Positions 49,170 through 58,712 of a stretch of 64,000 nucleotides of DNA are shown here, piece by piece. The DNA is taken from positions 97,154 through 161,153 of the forward strand of contig DASYZE010000040.1 of assembly GCA_035946625.1 (NCBI GenBank), written 5' to 3'. Positions within the stretch are counted from its first letter, which is position 1, and the number at the start of each line of letters is the position of its first letter. The notes under the pieces are model-generated. The model had not been told where the DNA came from, searched no databases, and was given only the letters and a program-made list of their open reading frames with translations. A program made the translations under genes and the position numbers. This DNA is from DASYXZ01 sp035946625. GTDB taxonomy: Bacteria; Acidobacteriota; Terriglobia; UBA7540.

Positions 49170-50323
49170 TTCGGGTTGGAAAGAGCCACCTCTCCTTGGC
49201 TCCTTAACTTAAGGAATTCGGCGCGTTCCCTGGCTGCGTCTTCCTTGCGCCCGGCTTTGGCGTAGGCTGCCGCAAGCACAAAGTGCACCTGCGGCTGGGA
49301 AGGAGTAATCTGGATGGCGGTTTCCAGTTCATGGATCCCTCTCGGCAGATCGATATCGCCCTCAGTGAGCACCTCTCCCAGAACGGCGTGCGAGACGAAA
49401 CTCCGAGGATCGGCCGCGGCAGCTTTTTCCGCAAAGGGTAAGGCGGTTTTGTAATCCTTTCGCCGGACATACTCGCTGGCGATGCTGGAAAGGGCGCGGG
49501 CGTGGTCAGGGTTAATCTCCAACTCCGCTTTAAAGTCAGCCAAAGCCTGGTCAGTATTGCCGCTCAGCTCCATCGTGCCAGCCAAGAAGTGAATTTCCGG
49601 CGTCTTGGGATACTTGCTGAAAAGGAGACTGATATCCGGCCCGATTTTGGAGGCGCGGCGTCCCGCCGTATCACACATGGCACGGCCCACGTCCATCACC
49701 ATTTCGCGCTCGAGGGGTGGAAGTTCCCTCGGGAGCAACGGCTTGCGAAGGGCGGCAATTCCCATGGCTTCGGCGACGTCGGGACCATCTTTGCCCCTAT
49801 GGGCAAAGTCAGCCGCTATGCGGATGGCCGAGTCGAAATCCCCGGACCTGGTGTCTAGCTGCGCCAAATGATACATGGCCACGTCATAGAAGTCCTCGGT
49901 GCGCGGTATGCCCAGTTGGTCTGCGTGTTCCAAATGCACCAAGGCTCTTCCGTACTTCTCCATTTCGAATTGGCATAATCCAAGCATGGCCCAGCCCAAG
50001 GCCACATCAGGCTTCATGCGAGTGACATGACCGAATGCGTCCGCGCCGTCCGCATATTGGTCTGACTCGTAATACAACATGCCGAGATACCACCAGCCCT
50101 CGACATAATCCGGTTTTATTTCTAATGCCTGGCGGTACAGGCCCGTGGCCATTTCCACCTGATCCTTGGCTTTTGCGGCCTCCGCCTGCGCAACCAACGC
50201 CTTGAAGTCCCCTTCACGCGAAGCCTTTCGTGAGGCCGCCTTCTGCGGCGCAGGATTCTGGCCGGAGGCCGAAAAAGGGAACGTCAAGAGAGCGGCCAGG
50301 AGTGTGAGTCCAATCGTCTTCAT
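49166..50323 (-). CDS. Exported TPR protein
   Basis: 385 residues; signal peptide MKTIGLTLLAALLTFPFSASGQ. Several TPRs are visible: MATGLYRQALEIKPDYVEGWWYLGMLYYESDQYADGADAFGHVTRMKPD, then KYGRALVHLEHADQLG, and a C-terminal set (TDQALADFKAELEINPDHARALSSIASEYVRRKDYKTALPFAEKAAAADP). A protein-interaction scaffold, coupled by 4-bp overlaps both to the heptaheme gene downstream and to another TPR gene upstream. Confidence 0.87.
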   Translation of the reverse strand: MKTIGLTLLAALLTFPFSASGQNPAPQKAASRKASREGDFKALVAQAEAAKAKDQVEMATGLYRQALEIKPDYVEGWWYLGMLYYESDQYADGADAFGHVTRMKPDVALGWAMLGLCQFEMEKYGRALVHLEHADQLGIPRTEDFYDVAMYHLAQLDTRSGDFDSAIRIAADFAHRGKDGPDVAEAMGIAALRKPLLPRELPPLEREMVMDVGRAMCDTAGRRASKIGPDISLLFSKYPKTPEIHFLAGTMELSGNTDQALADFKAELEINPDHARALSSIASEYVRRKDYKTALPFAEKAAAADPRSFVSHAVLGEVLTEGDIDLPRGIHELETAIQITPSQPQVHFVLAAAYAKAGRKEDAARERAEFLKLRSQGEVALSNPK

Positions 50324-51483
50324 TGCGCCACCTTGACCCCCGGCTCGTTGGCCTGCTTTTCCGCTTGAAGCTTGGCCACAATGGCCCGTTCACGATCGCC
50401 CTCGGCCTTTCTCTTTTCCCGGTACAACGCGGTGGCCAGCGACACGTGGGCCTCGGTAAAATTTGGCGCCTCCTTTACGATGCTCTCCAAATCCAGGCGC
50501 GCCTTTTCGGTTTGTCCCTGCTCGAGTTCAATGGCGGCGATCTGGTAGCGGACTCCCATATCGCCGGGCCGGACGTCGAGGGCGTGGTGCAAGTATCCAA
50601 GCGCCTCGTCGTAATTCTGATTCTCCTTGGAGAGGACGCCCATTCGGAGATTGGCATCGAAACTGTTTGGATCGTCCTGCAAAGCCTGTTTAAACGCCTT
50701 TTGCGCTCCCTCCGGGTCGCCGGTCGCCATCAGGGCCTGGCCGTAATAAGCGTACAAGTCCGGAAGACTCGGGTTCAATTCCACGGCTTTTTGCAAATCC
50801 ACCAGCGCTCCCGCAAAATCATTGGCCTGGAATTTGGTGGTGCCGAGCAACAGCCGTGCCTCCGCCGAATCGCCGTTTTTTAGGATTTCGTTGATCAGCA
50901 CCTGCCCTTTGGCCACTTGCCCGTCGCGAACCAAAGCTGTCCCCAGCATGTAGACCAGGCCCAGATCGTCCGGATGGCTTTGCTGAATCGGCGTCAGCAG
51001 GCTAATCACCTCTTTGTTCTGTCCCAGGCGCAGGTGGCAGTCCCCCAAAAGCATCACTGGCCGCAGGTCGTCCGGTTTCTGCTCGTGGATTTTCTTAAGA
51101 ATTTCCACCGCCGGCCCGAGTCTGCCCATCTTGTAATAGGCCAGTGCCAGGTTCAGTTGAATTTCCGGAAGAGGGGCTAATTGGAGCGCACGCTGATATT
51201 CCGCTACGGCTTCCTCATAACGCCCAGCAGCGGCGAGTGCAGCGCCAAGGTTCGACCTGACTTGGGGCACATCGGGGTATTTTTCCAGGATGAGCTTGTA
51301 ATCCGCAATCGCCTGATCGAGTTTGCCCGCCGCCCGCAACGCCTCCGCTTCTTTCAACAGTTCCTGGGGAGTCCGGTTGTCCTGCCCCCTCAGGAGCGCC
51401 GTGGAGAGGCCAAAAACGGCGAAGCCGCATAGCACCCGCGAAATCAAAGAAACTGACATTCGCGCTGCTGTGCGGCTCCCCAT
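50320..51483 (-). CDS. Exported TPR protein
   Basis: 387 residues starting at ATG 51483 (AAGGG 7 bp upstream); ATG 51459 would give a tighter signal peptide (MSVSLISRVLCGFAVFGLSTALLRGQ). The body is a nearly continuous TPR array from residue about 40 to 365, for example KLDQAIADYKLILEKYPDVPQVRSNLGAALAAAGRYEEAVAEYQRALQLAP. The stop overlaps the next TPR gene (ATGA). It is the second gene after the TonB receptor, 68 bp away. Confidence 0.87.
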   Translation of the reverse strand: MGSRTAARMSVSLISRVLCGFAVFGLSTALLRGQDNRTPQELLKEAEALRAAGKLDQAIADYKLILEKYPDVPQVRSNLGAALAAAGRYEEAVAEYQRALQLAPLPEIQLNLALAYYKMGRLGPAVEILKKIHEQKPDDLRPVMLLGDCHLRLGQNKEVISLLTPIQQSHPDDLGLVYMLGTALVRDGQVAKGQVLINEILKNGDSAEARLLLGTTKFQANDFAGALVDLQKAVELNPSLPDLYAYYGQALMATGDPEGAQKAFKQALQDDPNSFDANLRMGVLSKENQNYDEALGYLHHALDVRPGDMGVRYQIAAIELEQGQTEKARLDLESIVKEAPNFTEAHVSLATALYREKRKAEGDRERAIVAKLQAEKQANEPGVKVAQ

Positions 51484-51551
51484 GGCTTGGCCCTTACTGA
51501 GTATATCCGAACGCCCGGCACTTGGGTAGCCGGGTGTTCAGCCATGGGAGA

Positions 51552-54500
51552 CTAGAAGAAGAACTTCGCCGAGAGTTCGATGATGCGATTGCCCAATTTG
51601 ACCGGGGCAATTCCAAAGTTCGAGTTGGTATTCGTCGCGCTACCGTTGAAGTGAAGATATAGGTTATCTGCACCTGGACCGCCGTTCACAAACGACCAGA
51701 CCGGGTGGTTCAAGAAGTTGTAGGCCTGGAAGCGGAGTTGCAACTTCCTGGACTCGCTGATCTGGAAGTTCTTGAAAAGCGCCAAGTCGCTGTTGATGAA
51801 ACTTGGGCCAAAGTATTCGGGCAATACGCCCGGACTTTTTTGTCCCTGTGCCGTCGGCAGAGAGAAGCATGCTCCGTTCAGGAATTGGTGCGGGCCGAGA
51901 TTCGCCGTGGGATTGCAGGTAATGATCGGGTTCAGCGGAATCATGTCCGTACCGTTGATGGATTGGTTGGTGATATTGACGTTTCCGTATGAAGTGGGAT
52001 AGCCGCTGGCGAATATATTTGAAATGTTGCCCGCGGTGTTGAAGCCGGGATTGCTGCCATTGGCGTTCCCCGTCAGGTTTACGCCGCTTTGAAATTGCGT
52101 GATGCCGGACAACTGCCAACCGTTGACGATGCCTTCGCCGGCCTTGTTGTTACGAATAAAATTCGGCAACTCGACCGAATACGCCGCATTGAAGATATGG
52201 CGGCGGTCGAAAGACTCGGCGCCGTAATCCTGGCTCAGGTCGAGTTGATTTAGGCCCACAAGACCGAGCGCCTTGCTGTAAGTGTAGTTCACGCTGAGGT
52301 CGTAGCGTCCCTTTTGCCTGACCAAGCTTATCTGCAAGGAGTTATAGTTTGAATATAAGTTGTGGTTCGAAATGTTAATTCCCTGGTACTGCGGGTAGGG
52401 CCCGTAGGCAAATTCGCCCGAGGTGACGTTGGGATTCTTACCGACGTTGAATAACGTGCCATACGGGACAGTATTGAGCTGGGTCCCTATCCCGTTCACG
52501 TTCAACTGGTTGCTGTTCCTGTTTCCCACGTAGGAGACTTCCAGAAGTGAAGAAAATGGGATCTTCTGGTCGATGGTGAACGAGTAGCTGTCCGTCAGCG
52601 GACTCGTATCGTCTGTGCGGTTGACACCTGCCGCAGAGAAGGGAGCAGCCCCAAACGTGACGTTTTGAATAGGGGTAACAGATGGGTTGGCGAGTGAGTA
52701 CCAATCATTACTATTGAACGAACTGCTGTTGAGTTGCGGACTCTGGACGCCCAGCGGAGTGCCCAAGCCGTTGGTGAACTGGGCGTTATGATAGTAGAAC
52801 ATGCCCCAGCCGCCGCGCAGGACGGTCCTGCCGTTTCCAAACAGGTCGTAGGCCGCTCCTAATCGAGGAGCATAGAAGAGGGACCGACTCGGGAAGCCGG
52901 AGAGCGGAACCTTCGGGTCCTTACCGTGCCAGTCGAACCCCGTGCCTGATTGCGCGCTTGCTGTCGAGCTATAAAGCGCCGGATTGAAAATGGCAAAGCC
53001 ATTGCCAAGCCGGTCGTACCAGGGGCCGAAATGCGACACGCGTATCCCTGGGCTGATGGTCAGGCGCCGGGTGGCTTTCCAACTGTCCTGGGCAAAGAAC
53101 TCAAGGGTGTTATACCCCTCGTTGTAGAAAACGTCTTTGTTGGATTGAATGTATTGACCGGCAAACCCGGTCAAGAGGTCAGCCCAGGAGTTACCGGTGC
53201 TTCCACTGATCCAGGGCGCTTCGATGATCTCTCCGTTGGCATTATTGTTGCTCGGCTGATCGTTGATCACGAATTCGTAGTAGGCGCCGAACTTGAGAGT
53301 GTGGGTTCCTCGCACCATCGAGAGGTTATCGCTGACCGTGGGAAGGTTCTTCCGGGCGAAAAGCCCCTGGCTTCCGCCCAATTGGAAGCCGCTCGGGTTA
53401 AGCAAGGTTGCCATTGAGCCGCCCCAGTCCGTAATGGACGGGATCTGGTCAATCTTGGCATTAGAAATACCGTTAAATGGAATGCCGAGAGCGTTTTGGC
53501 TGACCTTCTTCGGATCCTGGAACACGTTGGGGAAGTTGATGTAAGTGTAAGCAAACACAAATTCGTTTGAAATCGTCGGGCTGAAAACGTGGGTCAAGCT
53601 CGCCGAAACGGATGAGGACTCGTTTTTGCCGAGGATTGGCGTGGGATAGGGGACCTGCTGCCCGTTTCTCCACCACAATCCCACGGGAAACTGTTGTGTT
53701 TCCCTTTGCAGGTTATAGCGGACGTACAGCTTGGTGTTGTCGCTAATGCTGTAGTCCACCCGCGTCATCCACTGCCAGGAATTCTGATTGAAGGCCTCGT
53801 CTACGTTGTAGTTATTGCCGCCACCAGGGTTCGCCGGCAGAGGAAACAAGTTGAGGTAACCCAATCCGCTTTTGTCAATATATTGGCTGGGAATTACTCC
53901 ACCTGGAAAGGGGCAAGCCACGGTCGACACGGTGCAACTCGTCAGACTGCTATTGAGCGTGCTCCCGGCCGTGCCACCCGCGGCGGCAAGAGAGGCCGCG
54001 CTGAAGTCTCCACCCCGCATCGCTGCCGTTGGGACATTGCCACCTACCGTACCCGTGTCGAGCTTCTGGAAGTAGTACTCAAAAGCGCTAAAGAAGAAAA
54101 GTTTGTCGCGGTTCTTGTTGAAGTCTGTGCCCGGAATCAGGACCGGGCCGCCCAGTTGAAATTGGGGGTAAATGAATTTGCTTTGGGGCTTGGCAATTCC
54201 CAGGTCGTTGTTAATCCAGGTGTTGGAGTTCAAGGGGTAGTCGCGGAAGTCCATCGAGGCCATGCCATGGTAATCGTGTCCGCCTCCCTTGGCGACCGAG
54301 TTGATGACGATGGGGCCTTTGGAGTTTTCCGCGCCGAAGTTCGAGGTGAGAACCTGAAATTCCTGAATCATGTCTGAGTTCGGATTCACCGGAGTAGCGC
54401 AGTTGCAGCCCGGGTCGGAAACGTGGGCGCCGTCCGCCGTGATGTCAATATTTCCGGGCCCTTCGCCGTTGGCCGCAAAGGCGCCATTCAGCGGGCTCTG

Positions 54501-55094
54501 GCTGCCGCCGTCTCCGTTGCCGTTAATGCCGATGACCGTGCCGTTAAAGTCCGTGCCCGTCCTTAAGCTATCCTGCTTGTTGATCTGGGCGAAGCCGGGC
54601 AAAATCTTGATAAATTCAGCCGCATCTGCCCCAACGATGGTGAAGTCTTGCAACTGCTTCTGGGACAACTCCACGGTCTTCTGCCCGGAGTCGGTGGGAA
54701 TGATCTGGTCAGCGCTGGTCGTCACTTCGACCTTGGTCGCTGCCGACTCGACGCTGAGCTTGAAGGGAAAGGCCTGGGCGGAGGCGCCCGTGACTTGGAT
54801 GCCCTCGGTGACGGCCGTCTGGAAGCCGGCGAGGCTTACCGAGAGGCTGTAAGTTCCCGCGGGTACCGACGAGTACGAGAAGTATCCTTCGTTGTTGGTT
54901 TCCGACTTCCGAACTTCCCCCGTCGCTCCATTCTTAAGCTGCACGGCGGCTCCGGGCACGACGGCGCCGGATTGGTCGGAAACGGTTCCCGTAATGGTCC
55001 CATATATTGACTGTGCCCGAAGTGGCGCTGTGCTCCAAAGCCCAAGCAGTAGTCCAGCCACAATCGTCAAAAACGCGAATCTGGATTTAGTCAC
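51552..55094 (-). CDS. Oar-like TonB-dependent outer-membrane receptor with carboxypeptidase-regulatory-like domain
   Basis: About 1,180 residues from GTG 55094, chosen because AAGGAG lies 7 bp upstream. Signal peptide TKSRFAFLTIVAGLLLGLWSTAPLRAQ; Ig-like carboxypeptidase-regulatory domain (SIYGTITGTVSDQSGAVVPGAAVQLKNGATGE...GYFSYSSVPAGTYSLSVSLAGF); plug domain (GQKTVELSQKQLQDFTIVGADAAEFIKILPGF, TADGAHVSDPGCNC); long beta-barrel ending with aromatic KFFF. No canonical TonB box was identified. The acidobacterial Oar group is often tied to glycan or peptide uptake. It heads a six-gene minus-strand operon and faces a malectin-domain regulator. Confidence 0.92.
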   Translation of the reverse strand: MTKSRFAFLTIVAGLLLGLWSTAPLRAQSIYGTITGTVSDQSGAVVPGAAVQLKNGATGEVRKSETNNEGYFSYSSVPAGTYSLSVSLAGFQTAVTEGIQVTGASAQAFPFKLSVESAATKVEVTTSADQIIPTDSGQKTVELSQKQLQDFTIVGADAAEFIKILPGFAQINKQDSLRTGTDFNGTVIGINGNGDGGSQSPLNGAFAANGEGPGNIDITADGAHVSDPGCNCATPVNPNSDMIQEFQVLTSNFGAENSKGPIVINSVAKGGGHDYHGMASMDFRDYPLNSNTWINNDLGIAKPQSKFIYPQFQLGGPVLIPGTDFNKNRDKLFFFSAFEYYFQKLDTGTVGGNVPTAAMRGGDFSAASLAAAGGTAGSTLNSSLTSCTVSTVACPFPGGVIPSQYIDKSGLGYLNLFPLPANPGGGNNYNVDEAFNQNSWQWMTRVDYSISDNTKLYVRYNLQRETQQFPVGLWWRNGQQVPYPTPILGKNESSSVSASLTHVFSPTISNEFVFAYTYINFPNVFQDPKKVSQNALGIPFNGISNAKIDQIPSITDWGGSMATLLNPSGFQLGGSQGLFARKNLPTVSDNLSMVRGTHTLKFGAYYEFVINDQPSNNNANGEIIEAPWISGSTGNSWADLLTGFAGQYIQSNKDVFYNEGYNTLEFFAQDSWKATRRLTISPGIRVSHFGPWYDRLGNGFAIFNPALYSSTASAQSGTGFDWHGKDPKVPLSGFPSRSLFYAPRLGAAYDLFGNGRTVLRGGWGMFYYHNAQFTNGLGTPLGVQSPQLNSSSFNSNDWYSLANPSVTPIQNVTFGAAPFSAAGVNRTDDTSPLTDSYSFTIDQKIPFSSLLEVSYVGNRNSNQLNVNGIGTQLNTVPYGTLFNVGKNPNVTSGEFAYGPYPQYQGINISNHNLYSNYNSLQISLVRQKGRYDLSVNYTYSKALGLVGLNQLDLSQDYGAESFDRRHIFNAAYSVELPNFIRNNKAGEGIVNGWQLSGITQFQSGVNLTGNANGSNPGFNTAGNISNIFASGYPTSYGNVNITNQSINGTDMIPLNPIITCNPTANLGPHQFLNGACFSLPTAQGQKSPGVLPEYFGPSFINSDLALFKNFQISESRKLQLRFQAYNFLNHPVWSFVNGGPGADNLYLHFNGSATNTNSNFGIAPVKLGNRIIELSAKFFF

Positions 55095-55709
55095 GGTGCG
55101 ACTCCTTTTATCGTCTGTAAATGTAGTCTGAATTTCCAAGTGACCCTAATATGCTTTCCCGACGCAAAACTCTTTAGAACAGTAATTCGAAGCTTCCGAA
55201 TTACCGAAGTGATTTGAGGCAACTGTTATGGAGTTTGACTTCTGCCAAAACACATGTCCAGCGATTGCCAAGGATTGAACCTCAATTCAAATTAGTCAAC
55301 TCTTTACGCCATTTGAATTCAAAGGCTTAGAGTTCTTCAACTAAAAGACTTAATTTGGATGTCCAACCCTTTTCAGACCACCAAACCGAAACGACGCAAA
55401 CGCAACAGCCGCTGTAAAATAAAGCGGGATAGTAGACAAAATACCCCTCGTCTGCGGGGATTCTTGGCCTTTCGTAATGTATTGTCAACGCTAAGTCAGT
55501 TAAGGAACCGTTAATCGGCCTTTAAGTCCTTAAATTTCTTCGACGTTACACGTTTTTGGTAGCTGGATTGTACTACGTTACATAATTTTAAATTGACAAA
55601 AACAAGCTCCAGAAGTAGTTTTAGATAGAGCGATCAGTTCCAAACTTCAGGTTTTGTTGCCGTAGATCGATGCCGATGGTAAACTGATGGCACTAGCCAG
55701 GGCAAACGT
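55095..55709. promoter_or_regulatory. AT-rich divergent regulatory region with several dyads
   Basis: This 615-bp gap holds no gene and is clearly AT-richer than its surroundings. Dyads: GTAATTCG-AAGCTTC-CGAATTAC (55182-55204), TTTGAATTCAAA (55312-55323), and TTAAGGA (55500-55506) facing TCCTTAA (55527-55533). A minus-strand promoter may be TTGACA (55483-55488) with AAGAAT (55460-55465, spacer 17), leaving a leader of about 360 nt. A plus-strand TTGACA is at 55593-55598. These are candidate sites for the divergent winged-helix regulator. Confidence 0.5.
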
Positions 55710-57323
55710 ATGTCAAGTTCAGTGCAACCACAGCAAAGAGAATTTGAACTTCAGTCGGTATTAAGTTCCAAGACTTTCACAAAAACACCGAATCTAGCCA
55801 GGCTCCTCCAGTACGTATGCAACAAGTCCTTTGAAGGTCGCGCCGGCGACCTGAAAGAATACAACATAGGAGTTGAGGCTCTCGGGCGTCCTCCCGAGTT
55901 CGATCCCACCAATAGCTCAATCGTTCGCGTCGAATTCTATCGGCTCCGTGAGAAGCTGAAGAAATATTATGAAACCGAAGGCAGGAACGACGCGATCACC
56001 ATACTCCTTGAGCCGGGCAGCTACGCGCCGCAATTCGTACCCGCGCTGGAAATTCAAATGGATTCTGCCCGCGATGGGACCGCCCTTCCCCAGGCCAGCC
56101 TGGAACGCCCGCTTATAGAGAGGGCGGAGGGGGGCCAATTGGCAATTGCCCCTTTGGAAGTTGGCCCGCTACGGGAGCGAGTCCCCGCGTTGCCCGACAG
56201 AGTGCGTCCGTTGAGCGGGTTCGGATTGCGAATGACCGTACTTGCGATCATCCTCGTGGTTTTGGCGGGTATGGTGGTGGCATGGAAGATGGGATACATA
56301 AAGCTTGAGGCCCCTGCCCCGGCTGTCTCTGCGGCCGAAACCCCGGGTCCGGTTGTAATATCCGCCCCGGGTGAGGAAGTCCGGATTCTCGCCGGCTATT
56401 CAAAAAACGCCTACATAGACAGGTACGGCCGGGTCTGGGAAGGAGATCGGTATTTTAAAGGGGGCACCGCTACCAGCATTGCGCGGCAGTTTATCGCTCG
56501 CACTCTGGATCCAGGCCTTTTTCAGTCCTCCCGCTCAGGCGAATTTTCTTACGACATTCCACGCAAGGCGGGAGTGTATGAGCTGCACCTTTACTTTGTG
56601 GAAAGCATTTTCGGACCGGGAACCATACCCGGCGGAGGAGAATCCAGCCGAATTTTCAATGTGCTCCTGAACGGCCAGCCCCTGCTTACGGCTTTCGACC
56701 CCATAAGTGACGCGGGCGCTAATAATACCGCGGATGAACGAGTTTTCAAAGACGTTACGCCCGCGCCCGACGGATACATTCATCTTGCCTTTCGACGTGC
56801 ACGGGATGAACCCATCATCACCGCCATCGAAATCATTCCGGGTATTCCGGGCAAGACCAAGCCGTTGAGAATCGTGGCGCAGGATAATTCTTTTACCGAC
56901 CACACAGGCCAATTGTGGAGTCCCGACTGTTATTTCAGGGGTGGGCGAGCCGTGGTTCACAAAGGCCCGGTTCAATTCACCCAGGATCCGGACCTCTACG
57001 ACGGGGAGAGGTTTGGCAATTTCGATTACTCCATCCCCGTGGCCAAGGGAAAATACGCAGTAAAGTTACATTTCTCAGAAACCTATTTTGGCCCACTTAA
57101 CCCGGGCGGGGGCGGCGTGGGCAGCCGGGTTTTTGAGGTTTTCTGCAATGGAGTGGCGCTGCTGCGCAATTTTGATATTTCCAAGGAAGCCGGGGGCCCC
57201 AACCGCGCTCTGGTCAAGGTTTTTCACGGACTCGAGCCCAACGCCGAAGGCAAGTTGATTATCTCGTTCGTGCCCATCGCAAACTACGCCTGCATCAATG
57301 CCATCGAGGTTGCCGAGGAATAA
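55710..57323 (+). CDS. Membrane one-component regulator: winged helix + TM + two malectin domains
   Basis: 537 residues. The cytoplasmic start (about 10-110) is the acidobacterial winged-helix-like domain: LARLLQYVCNKSFEGRAGDLKEYNIGVEALGRPPEFDPTNSSIVRVEFYRLREKLKKYYETEGRND, then a GSYAPQF strand. A transmembrane helix lies at about 172-194 (MTVLAIILVVLAGMVVAWKMG). Outside are two malectin folds (about 223-375 and 388-536), each with the FDYSIP/FSYDIP...YxLHLYFxExxFGP and INAIEV/ITAIEI signatures of di-glucose-binding domains. It looks like a ToxR/CadC-type regulator sensing a carbohydrate, and it faces the TonB receptor operon. Confidence 0.85.
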   Translation: MSSSVQPQQREFELQSVLSSKTFTKTPNLARLLQYVCNKSFEGRAGDLKEYNIGVEALGRPPEFDPTNSSIVRVEFYRLREKLKKYYETEGRNDAITILLEPGSYAPQFVPALEIQMDSARDGTALPQASLERPLIERAEGGQLAIAPLEVGPLRERVPALPDRVRPLSGFGLRMTVLAIILVVLAGMVVAWKMGYIKLEAPAPAVSAAETPGPVVISAPGEEVRILAGYSKNAYIDRYGRVWEGDRYFKGGTATSIARQFIARTLDPGLFQSSRSGEFSYDIPRKAGVYELHLYFVESIFGPGTIPGGGESSRIFNVLLNGQPLLTAFDPISDAGANNTADERVFKDVTPAPDGYIHLAFRRARDEPIITAIEIIPGIPGKTKPLRIVAQDNSFTDHTGQLWSPDCYFRGGRAVVHKGPVQFTQDPDLYDGERFGNFDYSIPVAKGKYAVKLHFSETYFGPLNPGGGGVGSRVFEVFCNGVALLRNFDISKEAGGPNRALVKVFHGLEPNAEGKLIISFVPIANYACINAIEVAEE

Positions 57324-57455
57324 TGCGGCTGGCAGCCGGCGCGCAAGCTCTTCACAACTCCCCGCCTGTTTCCAATTTCTAATTTCCAGCTTCTCCCTAG
57401 ATTGGTTCCGCCCGTCGAAACAATTGGCCAGGAACGACTGACCACCTGCTATTTT

Positions 57456-58352
57456 CTACCGCAACAATTCTTCCAGCCGCACTGCCTGGTCGGTTTTTTC
57501 GTCGCGATATTTGATGATGACAGGGGTGTACAAAGAAATTCCCATTTCCTTGCCGCGCCCCTGGGTGATGGCGCGCGACCCGGGAACCACCACGGCGCCA
57601 TGGGGAATCATCAGTGGCCGGGTTGCTTCCGGCGTGGCTCCGACCTCGCGCCGGTAAACCGCATCGCGCACCAGGTCGTACACGGGAGTGGAGCCGGTAA
57701 GAATGGTTCCGGAAGCGAGCACGGCGCCGCGGCCTACAATCGCGCCCTCATACACGCCGCAGTTTCCGCCCACCAGAACTTCGTCCTCGATAATCACCGG
57801 CAGCGCGCCCACGGGTTCCAGCACGCCGCCAATCTGGGCGGCGGCGGAGATGTGGCACTTCTTGCCCACTTGGGCGCAAGAGCCGACCAGCGCGTGCGAA
57901 TCGATCATGGTGCCGTCATCCACATAGGCGCCCACGTTCACAAACATGGGTGGCATGCAGACCACGTCTTTGCCGATGTAACAACCGTCGCGAATTGACG
58001 AGCCGCCGGGCACCACGCGCACATTTTGGCGGGCGGGAATTTGTTTGAGCGGATAGGTGTGCTTGTCGCGAAATTGAATGACGGTTTCCGCCGGGGCGGT
58101 TCGTGGACCGACCCCACTCGATGCATCTGGCATCTCCACAATCCGCCCGATGCGGAAGCCGAGCAGAATGCCTTTCTTCACCCAGGCATTGGCTTTCCAG
58201 CCGCTCGGCGAATTGGAGTCAGGTTCCGCTGAACGAATACGCCCTTCATTCATCGCGGCCTTGAATTCGTCAAAGGCACGGAAGTATTCGTCGCCGTAAG
58301 CGTCAGCCTTGCGCGCGAAAAGATCTTCGATTTTATAATGAAGTTCCATCAT
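57456..58352 (-). CDS. dapD: 2,3,4,5-tetrahydropyridine-2,6-dicarboxylate N-succinyltransferase
   Basis: Succinylates tetrahydrodipicolinate in lysine/diaminopimelate synthesis. 298 residues: an N-terminal helical domain (FDEFKAAMNEGRIRSAEPD...WVKKGILLGFRIG) and a left-handed beta-helix with hexapeptide repeats (IRDGCYIGKDVVCMPPMFVNVGAYVDDGTMIDSHALVGSCAQVGKKCHISAAAQIGGVLEP...VIIEDEVLVGGNCGVYEGAIVGRGAVLASGTILTGSTPVYD). Complete. A truncated second copy of its N-terminus lies at 59006, on the other side of the mazEF-type pair. It is the last gene of the asd-dap block. Confidence 0.94.
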   Translation of the reverse strand: MMELHYKIEDLFARKADAYGDEYFRAFDEFKAAMNEGRIRSAEPDSNSPSGWKANAWVKKGILLGFRIGRIVEMPDASSGVGPRTAPAETVIQFRDKHTYPLKQIPARQNVRVVPGGSSIRDGCYIGKDVVCMPPMFVNVGAYVDDGTMIDSHALVGSCAQVGKKCHISAAAQIGGVLEPVGALPVIIEDEVLVGGNCGVYEGAIVGRGAVLASGTILTGSTPVYDLVRDAVYRREVGATPEATRPLMIPHGAVVVPGSRAITQGRGKEMGISLYTPVIIKYRDEKTDQAVRLEELLR

Positions 58353-58361
58353 CTGCCAGAA

Positions 58362-58712
58362 TCAATTCCCCAAACCGAGCACTAAACGCAGGCCCTTCTC
58401 CACTCGATCAAAAAGGTGGGGAGGAAGTTTCGAGACTCGCTCGTCCAGCCATTCCTTGTCGAGCGCCGTAAGCTGTGAAATATTGGCGACCGAGTCCTCG
58501 CTCAAGTCAGTGTCTTGCTTCCGACAGAGCACGTTGCCGGGAGCATCAGCCAGTCGCAGGTTGGAGGTGAAGGCGACCGCGACAACGGTCTGTATGCCGC
58601 TGGCATTAAAGGAATCGGATTGGACGATGAGGACGGGACGGCGATAACCCGGCTCCGAACCGCGCGACCGCGGTATGTTCGCCCACCAGATTTCCCCACG
58701 CCGCATCACCAT
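58362..58712 (-). CDS. mazF: MazF/PemK-family endoribonuclease toxin
   Basis: 116 residues: RRGEIWWANIPRSRGSEPGYRRPVLIVQSDSFNASGIQTVVAVAFTSNLRLADAPGNV is canonical MazF (GEIWWA, RRPVLIVQ), with SVANISQLTALDKEWLDERVSKLPPHLFDRVEKGLRLVLGL at the end. It starts inside the antitoxin gene (7-bp overlap) and ends 9 bp before dapD, so it is probably transcribed with dapD. Confidence 0.9.
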   Translation of the reverse strand: MVMRRGEIWWANIPRSRGSEPGYRRPVLIVQSDSFNASGIQTVVAVAFTSNLRLADAPGNVLCRKQDTDLSEDSVANISQLTALDKEWLDERVSKLPPHLFDRVEKGLRLVLGLGN

